Positions 59,301-64,000 of a stretch of 64,000 bases of DNA are shown here, one piece after another. The number at the start of each line of letters is the position of its first letter. Within the stretch, counting starts at the first letter, position 1. The stretch is from Marthasterias glacialis (Eukaryota > Echinodermata > Asteroidea > Forcipulatida > Asteriidae), in NCBI GenBank assembly GCA_911728455.2, contig OU452231.1, forward strand, positions 13,296,838 through 13,360,837, given 5' to 3'. A program made the position numbers and the translations under genes. The notes under the pieces are model-generated. The model did no database searches. It was not told where the DNA came from and was given only the letters and a program-made list of their open reading frames with translations.

Positions 59301-61378
59301 TTATTAGTATCACACCATTATATTAAGCCCGAAAATTGTAATGTGAAAAAATACCACTTCATGGGCCCTTATAACACACATCACTGTTCGGGTAAAATCA
59401 CAATTTAATGTGTGAGTTGTGTTGTATTTCAGACATTTTTAGAGTGTGTTAGACTGAGGACGTTTGGCCGTTATGGATTGCAGCAGATCCAGGTTGACAC
59501 CCATTACCTCAACCTCTACCTTTGGAGATTTGTAGCCGATGAAAAGTAAGTTGCACTTAAGATTCTAAACATCATCATGTAATTAACCTCTAGGGAAACT
59601 GACTGGGTGAAAGTAATACAGTTTTGGGGTGCGCAAAGAAAAATTGACTAGAGCGGGATTTGAACCCGCACTCCCCGGATTCTCGTGCCGGTACTCTACA
59701 AACTGAGCTATCCAGCCCTCATGTTGGCGGTCTCCCTATTTTGTCAATATCTTCGTTCGGGGGGTGCCAGTCAGAAGCCATACAACCTGAAACTGCCGTA
59801 TAGCCAGGGATTACACCCATGTTCACGATACAACCTGGGAAGTGGCGATACAGGGATCACCTTAAGGGGATGCAACTTTTTACCTCAAATATCAAATAAA
59901 GGGCATTTTCCACCAATCACCTTGTGCACGTGACGTCATCGACCGTTTGCGATTATTTTGGTGATTACCAGGGCATATTTCAGTCACGTACAACTGTTAA
60001 AATTATCCAGGCCACTACGCAAGATGCGGTATTGAGACAATCACTGAAAAAAAAACTTCTACATGACGCTAAATTTTGTAAACAATGTTGCTGAGCATCA
60101 GACTGACACACATGTTGATAAGTTTTGTGTAACTTTACCAAATAAAATTGTCTTTTAAAACGTCAATACAAAAATCTTCATTTTGAAAGTAAGCTTGGTA
60201 TGCAAATTTATTAAGTCACCTAATAGTTTTCAGTTTTCATGGAAAGATAACAAAATTCCTGCTTGAATCTGTTAGATATTTTCAATGAACATAAACCCTT
60301 GTGTACTTTTCTTGTGGAGAGGTGATCACCCAAATGGCAATGTTGAAAGCAGGTGTGTGATCTGTGACGACTCTGCGCAAGGACTATAAAACACTTCATA
60401 ACACCCGACGGGCATCTCAAAGCACTCATTCATTTTATGGAAACGGTGGCGGGCGTGGTTTAACTTTGTAGTTTGTAGTCCGCCGGGCCAGTAAAAATTT
60501 CGTTCAAACAAATGTGTGAAGGATTGTAGAACCAACGTTGAATTTCATATACAAAAGCTTCTCCATCAGAAAACCACAATTTCAAAATGAGGCACTTGCT
60601 TGTAAACACGGAAAATGATCACTAAATTTTCAGAAACAGTGGGTGCTTCAAATTGATATATTTTGTCGTCCATGCAGTTGTTTTACCGTGTAGTCTCGCC
60701 ATCTCGATAGTACTACTAGTAACTAGTCCTTTCATTTAGAAGAACAAAAAAGATGCTACATTGGAAAAAAAATGAGAGATTTGATTTGCTTTGAATTGGT
60801 ATATTTTTTGTTTTACCCTGCGGTGGTTTTACCATGTAGTTTTGCCACCTAGATAGCACTACTAGTAACTTGTCTTTTATTTGAAAAAAATAAAATTAGC
60901 TGTTGCAAATTGCTTACCAACCACAAGGACCTGTTGTATAAATGCAAAAAATGTTGTTATTGGCCTCACGTTTCGACCCTAGCAGAGTCTTTCTCAAAGG
61001 CTCAATTTTAACCTTTGAGAACTGGTACAACTAGGGCCAAAATGTGAGGCCAGTAGAACATTATCGCATAGTCTTTTATTTGGAAGAACAAAAAAGATGC
61101 TACATTGGAAAAAAATCTGAGATTTGATGAAATAACGTTATACAAATATTTGTGGACTAGTTAAAAAGCTTGCGGACTACTCAAAAGTTGGGCTTAATAG
61201 TCTGGCCGGAGAGTAAAAAAAAAAGAGAAAATTAAGGCAAACCTCTGATATATTTTTTGCAGGCAAAGTAAGCATAATGTTTTGATATTTTGGTCATAGA
61301 TTGGTTCATTTTTTATTGGACGAGATTGTGGGAAGTGCTCTACACCGATGTCTAGATGCGGTTCTAATGGAGACCAGT
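41289..61378 (+). CDS. VPS51: VPS51, GARP/EARP vesicle-tethering subunit (19 coding exons; last short exon not found)
   Basis: VPS51 is shared by GARP (with VPS52, VPS53, VPS54) and EARP. It tethers endosome-derived vesicles at the trans-Golgi network and recycling endosomes, and its N-terminus binds a syntaxin. Nineteen exons join in phase to 792 codons, against about 780 residues in human. Diagnostic segments are [18 protein letters not shown] near the N-terminus, [127 protein letters not shown] and [19 protein letters not shown]. The start ATGGCGGCG has a purine at -3. The usual C-terminal few residues (VxxICERG in relatives) are absent from the window, so a last exon probably lies past 64000. 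No frameshift is seen. The introns carry many SINEs and tandem repeats. Confidence 0.97.
42148..42354 (+). CDS. VPS51: VPS51 coding exon 2
   Basis: Encodes residues 7-75, including [13 protein letters not shown] and [19 protein letters not shown]. The acceptor is TTGCATATAG and the donor is AAAC|GTGAGT. Confidence 0.97.
42735..42965 (+). mobile_element. SINE family A fragment(s)
   Basis: GGTCCTGCACGTACAG, GAAAGACCCCCAGACACC and two copies of AGCGAAGGGGTTCACC-like sequence match the body of SINE A at 8233-8516. The tRNA head is missing. Confidence 0.6.
43043..43128 (+). CDS. VPS51: VPS51 coding exon 3
   Basis: Encodes [19 protein letters not shown] and SATDTIRK (residues 76-104), nearly identical to vertebrates. 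The acceptor is TTCCTTCACAG and the donor is AAAG|GTAAAG. Confidence 0.97.
44478..44633 (+). CDS. VPS51: VPS51 coding exon 4
   Basis: Encodes residues 105-156, with [20 protein letters not shown] and [20 protein letters not shown]. This coiled-coil region is typical of tethering subunits. The acceptor is TTCATTACAG and the donor is AAG|GTTTGA. Confidence 0.97.
44720..44827. repeat. Hairpin family G, copy 1 (GGTGGCAGCAGACTTA)
   Basis: It starts AGGTGGCAGCAGACTTACCA and ends with the inverse ATGCCTGCTGCCACC, with TCCATTGTT/AACAATGGA in the middle. Other copies are at 55090-55198 and 56869-56956. Confidence 0.82.
45253..45755. mobile_element. 503-bp foldback transposon with 9-bp target duplication
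   Basis: The termini TACTCCTAGAACTATGAGGT and ACCTCATAGTTCTAGGAGTA are perfect inverses, and the arms continue for over 100 bp. Inside is a second inverted pair (GGAGTTGCAAAATTAACTGG / CCAGTTAATTTTGCAACTCC). CCTTTGACC stands directly on both sides (45244-45252 and 45756-45764). No transposase is encoded. It lies in VPS51 intron 4. Confidence 0.93.
45860..46080 (+). repeat. Repeat shared with 59755-59900
   Basis: Shared words are AATCAGAAGCCATTCAACC, TAGCCAGGGATCACACCC, ATAACCTGGGAAGCGGC and CCTTAAGGGTGATGCAACC. The end CAATAAGCCACAAGGGAAA also occurs in SINE B at 10175, so this is probably the other half of that family. Confidence 0.7.
46347..46420 (+). CDS. VPS51: VPS51 coding exon 5
   Basis: Encodes [20 protein letters not shown] and SQAVR (residues 157-180), matching [20 protein letters not shown] in human. 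Too short to appear as an ORF. The acceptor is CAATCCACAG and the donor is TCAG|GTGAGA. Confidence 0.96.
46436..46740 (+). mobile_element. tRNA-derived SINE (family A relative)
   Basis: The head CTTGGCCGAGAGGTAGTAGC looks like a tRNA A box, and GGGTTCGAGTCCCGGTCGTG is the B box. The body differs from 8233-8516 after GAGAGAGACACT and ends in TGGTGGTGCATACTCCTAAGG, a tail also found at 4500-4530. Confidence 0.75.
46840..46990. repeat. Inverted-repeat element (GGTTACCAGCCAAAATACCA)
   Basis: GCTAGCAGAAACAGGTTACC, GACTGGTTTGCCTGC and TTGCTTAGCAGAAAAATTTG are the shared words of the family at 2390-2570 and 18155-18345. Confidence 0.65.
47072..47204 (+). CDS. VPS51: VPS51 coding exon 6
   Basis: Encodes residues 181-225 with [20 protein letters not shown] and [13 protein letters not shown]. 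The donor is CGAGAG|GTACTC. The last 29 bp and this donor are repeated twice downstream in a 188-bp array. Confidence 0.95.
47176..48010 (+). repeat. 188-bp tandem array seeded by VPS51 exon 6 3' end
   Basis: AGAGAGCAGTTCGGCAATCG followed by AGAG|GTACT ends at 47204 (the real exon), 47392 and 47580, so the unit is 188 bp. Each unit also holds several shorter CAGTTGCACCCA(C/T)CC words, which continue in degenerate form to about 48010. The array lies inside VPS51 intron 6 and overlaps the exon end. Confidence 0.92.
48180..48320 (-). mobile_element. tRNA-derived SINE family D
   Basis: On the minus strand: GGGTGGTTTAGTGGTTTCTT (A-box region) and GCCGGTTCGAATCCCGGAAC (B box), then a tail with GGTTTTCGGTCCAAACCTGA. 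It lies in VPS51 intron 6. Confidence 0.7.
48471..48559 (+). CDS. VPS51: VPS51 coding exon 7
   Basis: Encodes [20 protein letters not shown] and DELCDEFLS (residues 226-254), matching the PAEELCEEFL segment of human VPS51. The acceptor is CCTTTTTTAG and the donor is CTCA|GTAAGT. Confidence 0.94.
48605..48790. repeat. Element related to 31000-31255
   Basis: GATTTCACTGAGAGCTAAAG, GATTGATCTTAAAATG and AATGTGACGTCACGATACAA correspond to the element in the SLC16-like gene intron. Confidence 0.6.
50050..50200 (+). CDS. VPS51: VPS51 coding exon 8
   Basis: Encodes residues 255-305 ([20 protein letters not shown] onward), a variable linker. The acceptor is GTCCCTTAG. The donor CCAATG|GTTGGT is weak; GTAATT six bases later would break the phase to exon 9. 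Confidence 0.85.
50233..50440 (+). mobile_element. tRNA-derived SINE family A
   Basis: AATGAAGCCGAGTGGTCAAG is the head, with B-box-like GGGTTTGAGTCCCGGTCTTG and the body CATAAAGCAAGACACTTGAG and GGATGGGACGTAAAAGCCG. Confidence 0.78.
50450..50525 (-). mobile_element. LINE-like 3' end
   Basis: On the minus strand: TAATTTCTCCCTTTGGAGAT then CAATAAAGTTTTCTTATGTC with ATGTCTTATGTC repeats. This is the usual layout of non-LTR retrotransposon 3' ends. Only the tail is present. Confidence 0.65.
50683..50786 (+). CDS. VPS51: VPS51 coding exon 9
   Basis: Encodes [20 protein letters not shown] and [14 protein letters not shown] (residues 306-339), matching VLEFTDHG..GLCQVAAAYQELF. The acceptor is AATCTGCAG and the donor is TGA|GTAAGT. 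Confidence 0.93.
51844..51955 (+). CDS. VPS51: VPS51 coding exon 10
   Basis: Encodes residues 340-377 ([20 protein letters not shown] and RIKAE). The acceptor is GATCGTTAG and the donor is AGAG|GTGGGT. Confidence 0.93.
52020..52180 (+). mobile_element. tRNA-derived SINE family A, 3'-truncated
   Basis: TGTCGTGGCTGAGCAGTCAA is the head and GGGCTTGAGTCCCGGTC the B-box region, followed by GTGAGCAAGACACTTAACC. The body ends about 30 bp before exon 11. Confidence 0.78.
52214..52394 (+). CDS. VPS51: VPS51 coding exon 11
   Basis: Encodes residues 378-437, with [16 protein letters not shown] and [20 protein letters not shown]. The acceptor is GACAAACAG and the donor is TCAG|GTGCGT. Confidence 0.96.
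52870..53009 (+). CDS. VPS51: VPS51 coding exon 12
   Basis: Encodes [20 protein letters not shown] through IKAILTNLK (residues 438-484). The acceptor is a T-run followed by TAG, and the donor is CAAG|GTCAAA. Confidence 0.95.
53280..53480 (-). mobile_element. tRNA-derived SINE family C, inverted copy
   Basis: The complement of the B box (GGGATTCGAACCTACGAAC) and of the A-box region (GTCTTACACTAGACCACCGA) matches the head at 2885-2965. The tail words (ATTGATGTACTTTCTCGAGT, CACATCGGTGTATGGG) also match. Confidence 0.75.
53789..53911 (+). CDS. VPS51: VPS51 coding exon 13
   Basis: Encodes residues 485-525, with [14 protein letters not shown] and [13 protein letters not shown], matching VSFSNKPYFRGEFC in human. 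The acceptor is GTGTCTGCAG and the donor is TTGC|GTGAGT. Confidence 0.96.
54075..54712 (+). repeat. Tandem array, about six units of 107 bp
   Basis: GTGATTTACTAGGATCCTTC starts at 54075, 54177, 54284, 54392, 54499 and 54606. Each unit ends with GTATGCCTGATCCCATGA and carries one GGATCC. The 91- and 62-residue ORFs are repeat artefacts. Single diverged copies lie at 7585-7790 and 1320-1560. It lies in VPS51 intron 13. Confidence 0.93.
55090..55198. repeat. Hairpin family G, copy 2
   Basis: AGGTGGCAGCAGACTTACTG at the left and GTATGTCTGCTGCCATC at the right. The middle words CCATTGTTCTC and GCTCAGATTTACATAAACAT match copy 1 at 44720. Confidence 0.8.
55712..55819 (+). CDS. VPS51: VPS51 coding exon 14
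   Basis: Encodes residues 526-561, with [20 protein letters not shown] and [10 protein letters not shown]. The acceptor is CTCATGCAG and the donor is GTTG|GTGAGC. Confidence 0.96.
56205..56345 (+). repeat. Repeat with GCTTTGTCAAGTCAAGGTTT, copy 2
   Basis: It matches 16650-16790 closely, including GTGCTAGCAGTACTCTAAAA and CAGAGAAAATAATCCCGTC. An inverted fragment lies at 58735-58815. Confidence 0.75.
56459..56599 (+). CDS. VPS51: VPS51 coding exon 15
   Basis: Encodes residues 562-608, with [20 protein letters not shown] and VQGLQISQ. The acceptor is GTCTCGTAG and the donor is CTCAG|GTCAGT. Confidence 0.97.
56869..56956. repeat. Hairpin family G, copy 3 (right arm lost)
   Basis: AGGTGGCAGCAGACTTACCA, ATCCATTGTTTTCGG and AATTACACAAGCAATGGAAAA match copy 1, but the closing GCTGCCACC arm is absent. 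Confidence 0.75.
57226..57458 (+). CDS. VPS51: VPS51 coding exon 16
   Basis: Encodes residues 609-685, with [38 protein letters not shown] and [15 protein letters not shown]. The acceptor is TTTTTCCAG and the donor is CAAG|GTGAGT. Confidence 0.97.
58290..58505 (-). mobile_element. tRNA-derived SINE family A, inverted
   Basis: The complement reads GTTGTGGCTGAGCGGTCTAG, a head with the SINE A layout, then TTGAGCAAGACACTTTTCCT and CGTAGGTCCCGTGTACTAGG. Confidence 0.75.
58534..58660 (+). CDS. VPS51: VPS51 coding exon 17
   Basis: Encodes residues 686-728, with [20 protein letters not shown] and [16 protein letters not shown]. The acceptor is TTTTGACAG and the donor is CAAG|GTAACG. Confidence 0.97.
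59433..59545 (+). CDS. VPS51: VPS51 coding exon 18
   Basis: Encodes [20 protein letters not shown] and [17 protein letters not shown] (residues 729-765). The acceptor is TGTATTTCAG and the donor is GAAAA|GTAAGT. Confidence 0.97.
59575..59727 (-). mobile_element. tRNA-derived SINE family B, copy 2
   Basis: On the minus strand: GGGCTGGATAGCTCAGTTTG, B box GGTTCAAATCC, then the family tail CAATTTTTCTTTGCGCACCC. The anticodon arm is irregular and the tail is shared with 10160-10330, so it is a SINE and not a tRNA gene. Confidence 0.75.
59755..59900 (+). repeat. Repeat shared with 45860-46080
   Basis: CAGTCAGAAGCCATACAACC, TAGCCAGGGATTACACCC, ACAACCTGGGAAGTGGC and CCTTAAGGGGATGCAAC recur at 45860-46020. 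Confidence 0.7.
60955..61055. repeat. Hairpin element with GGCCTCACGTTTCGACCCTA ends
   Basis: ATTGGCCTCACGTTTCGACC is inverse to GGCCAAAATGTGAGGCCAGT, and CTCAAAGGCTCAATTTTAAC forms the centre. Half copies are at 6090-6160 and 62125-62190. Confidence 0.78.
61300..61378 (+). CDS. VPS51: VPS51 coding exon 19
   Basis: Encodes [20 protein letters not shown] and VLMETS (residues 766-792), matching LVHLLLDEVVASAALRCPD. The acceptor is TTTTGGTCATAG and the donor is CCAGT|GTAAGT. A further exon with the last few residues and stop is needed. Confidence 0.94.
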
Positions 61379-64000
61379 GTAAGTACAACTCTCCGTTTGA
61401 TTGCCCCCTAGTGAGTTTAAAGGGGCTGTGTCGTCTTGATTATAGCAGGCCTGTGGCTCTGCATGGAAAGATGGACTCTCATCCAGATACAGCACATGCA
61501 CTCGCTTACCGTCTTTGTCAAACTGATGTGACCTCCAGCACGCATGCGCCCGTAGTGACTGGGTTATTCCATGTACTGCTATAATCATGAGGACACAGCC
61601 CCTTTAAGTCTGATATTAATATGTAAATATATGCACAGTTGTAGAGCAGTTGGACTGTATTAGCATATTGATGAACTGGTGCAATGTGCTGGTAGGTGTA
61701 TGTTAATTACCTTCGTATGTAGACTTTTTTCATGTGCATCACTATAAGCAAGAATGGCCATGTGCAAATTGATGCCTTCAACAGCGGCTATGGCCGGATC
61801 GCTGAGGAGGCCTATTCTACAATGTTATCATTGCAGCCAACAGCCATAGTCAGAGCCAAAGCCGCTTGATTAGGACACAGCCTAGACTGTAGACCCTTCT
61901 TGTCACTGAACTCACATAACTATATCAATATCAATATATCACTATATATCACTATATCAATGCAGGAGGTCTGCCATGCTGGAGTACTGTGCACATAGGA
62001 TACAGACACATAGTGCATTTTTTTAGTGCAAGATTGTACAGTTTTATACATTTGTGCATGTAAGGACTCCAGCCTGGCTGTCAATAAAATAGTCATCTGA
62101 CAAGGGTCTATTTGCAAAAAAATTGTTAATGGCCTCACGTTTCGACCCCAGCAGAGTCTTTCCCACAGGCTAAATGACAACACAACACTCACAGTCCTTT
62201 GTGATATACACTGTGTGGACATTCGTTCGTCATCGTGCAGTTAAGAACAAGAAATCTTTAAAACCACCACCATTTCTATAAGAGAGTGTTTTGAGAGCTG
62301 GTTTTCGAACACCCAATCTATGACTGTATGTCACCTACATATTTGTTATTCATTGGACCACATAAAAACATCCTAATCGTGAACAGAAAATATAATCCCA
62401 TAGATTATCGGTTGCAGAAGTGGGATCCTACTTCATGACTGAAGTCACTCATACAGGTTGAATGCAATCAATTTAGCTTGAAATCTGACTACTACCAGTT
62501 TGAAAAACGACAAAGATCTCTTTGTCATTTTTCTACCGGTACAGTGTAGAGGCACGTGATCATGGTACAAATTAGGTCCTTAAAGTTTACCAAGAGCTAT
62601 GTGTGACGTATTTGTATCTGTTATGAAGTGCTCTCATTTGGGAATAAAACTGACGACTGAAAATGTCAACCAGTAGTCAAAAGTTATCCACCAGTCACAA
62701 AAAAATTAAAATATCACCTGAGATTTGGGAAAGTAAAGTGCATGCAGATCATTCCGTTCCAAATCAACAAGCCTTAAAGGGTCAGTCACAGAGTTTATCT
62801 TTAAGTTTGCTGAAACTCTTTTGTCGTATCACATGAACCACATTAAAGTGTACCACGGATGTAAAGTGGTAGCCTTTTTGTGTTTCCTGTCCTATGGAAG
62901 ATGATTTAAAAACCCAAATTTAAGTGTTCTGGGTCATGTGGTTTGGGAATTACAGATGGTTGAAATTTTGACCTCATGCTTTTCACTATCTTTTGGCTTT
63001 TGTACCTTGGGTTTGGATTGCCGGACGAAGATGATTTTTACCTTAAAGTAAAACTCTGAATAGAGAAATTAATCTACTTAGCGTATAAAAAGCATGAAAT
63101 TTCAACAAACAAGATCTTTGAATATTAAACAATTTTTGAGGGGTTTGACGGCTGTTTTAAATTAGGCCCCAAAACAGTTTGTTTTTTACATCATAATTTA
63201 GATTTGTATTGAAGTCTCATTCTTGGACCATCAGGTCTCCGACCTTCAGGTCTCAGTCTTGGGCCCTCAGGTCTCGGTCTTGGACCCTCAGGTCTCAGTT
63301 TCGGACATTAGGTCTCAGTCACGGACCCTCAGGTCTCAGTCAAAGACCCTCAGGTCTCGGTCTCAGACCCTCAGGTCTTGGTCTCAGGCCCTCAGGTCTT
63401 GGTCTCAGACCCTCACGTCTCAGCGAAGGACCCACAGGTCTCAGACTCGGACCCTCAGGTCTCAGTCTCGGACCCTCTGGTCTCGGTCTCAGACACCTCA
63501 GGTCTTGGTCTCAGACTCTCAAGTCTACAAAACTACAATCCTCATAAACTGGTTGTGCAGTACCATACAACAGCTGGTGTTTGATCGTTTTTTGGTGAAA
63601 CAAAAGGAATGCGCACTGCCGTTCTAACTTATTCAGTTTTGTTGTTGTCTACCATTAAGGATGCAGACAAACAATTGGGTATGGGTTTTTTAATGTTCAT
63701 TGACCGATCCATTTTAGGCATTACCATTTTAGGCAGCGCAAGGTTTTGTACACAAAGGCATGGACAACCTAGCGCCTGTTTTACTTTTTATACAAATCAA
63801 ACATCCTTCTCAAAGATTTACACAATTTCCTTGACAGGAAAGCATGGCTTAACGATGTAGAACATACTTATTGATTATTTGCAACTAAAGAGAAAGTGAA
63901 TACTGAAATTCTGACAAAAAAACATTGCTGATGTGACGCACTAAACACGCAACTGTGCAGTTTCTGTGTATATCCCACTTACAGTAAAACTTGCCTTTTG
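61379..64000. other. Right flank: VPS51 last intron, no exon identified
   Basis: I searched both strands by eye for a short phase-0 exon ending in residues like ICERG and a stop, and found none. Repeats here are a MITE-like piece at 61770-61885, the half hairpin at 62125-62190 and the 21-bp array at 63221-63535. The short ORFs lack family signals. Confidence 0.5.
63221..63535 (+). repeat. 21-bp tandem array (GGACCCTCAGGTCTCAGTCTC)
   Basis: About 15 units of roughly 21 bp occur, each with a core CCCTCAGGTCT. Because 21 is a multiple of three, three overlapping plus-strand frames stay open (112, 134 and 68 residues) with seven-residue periods such as DPQVSVS. No splice sites or start context link it to VPS51, so I annotate it as a minisatellite. 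Confidence 0.88.

Noticed and set aside
61960-62010. CAATGCAG|GAGGTCTGCCATGC as the last VPS51 exon
   Set aside because: It would read EVCHAGVLCT and stop, which does not resemble the conserved VxxICERG ending. Support is too weak to annotate.

Overview
The window is animal nuclear DNA: AT-rich, with small GT-AG exons separated by long introns full of SINEs, MITE-like elements, hairpins and tandem repeats. The proteins look like those of a deuterostome invertebrate. The repeat landscape (tRNA-headed SINEs, short inverted-repeat elements) resembles a marine invertebrate, and an echinoderm such as a sea star is my best guess. That placement is inference from impression, not a database result. 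No operons, bacterial genes, CRISPR arrays or viral genes were seen.

Four protein-coding genes can be rebuilt exon by exon, with every splice phase consistent. (1) Positions 489-20372, minus strand: the 5' part of phosphoacetylglucosamine mutase (PGM3), ten coding exons and 295 codons, running off the left edge. (2) Positions 22529-25230, minus strand: a two-exon gene for an unrecognised 737-residue protein with a motif repeated about three times. (3) Positions 30302-38609, minus strand: a complete six-exon, 500-residue monocarboxylate-transporter-like (SLC16, MFS) protein. (4) Positions 41289-61378, plus strand: VPS51, the GARP/EARP tethering subunit, nineteen coding exons and 792 codons. 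Only its short last exon was not found and probably lies beyond the right edge.

Genes 1-3 lie on the minus strand. Genes 3 and 4 are head to head, with 2.7 kb between their start codons. The four products have no obvious common pathway: amino-sugar nucleotide synthesis, an unknown role, membrane transport of small organic acids, and endosome-to-Golgi vesicle tethering. Synteny is the only link visible.

The rest is mostly repeats. Notable ones are a 503-bp foldback element with a 9-bp target duplication (45253-45755), a 188-bp tandem array that copies the end and splice donor of VPS51 exon 6 (47176-48010), a 107-bp tandem array (54075-54712), an 800-bp element with inverted minisatellite ends (18971-19770), and a 21-bp array that is open in several frames (63221-63535).
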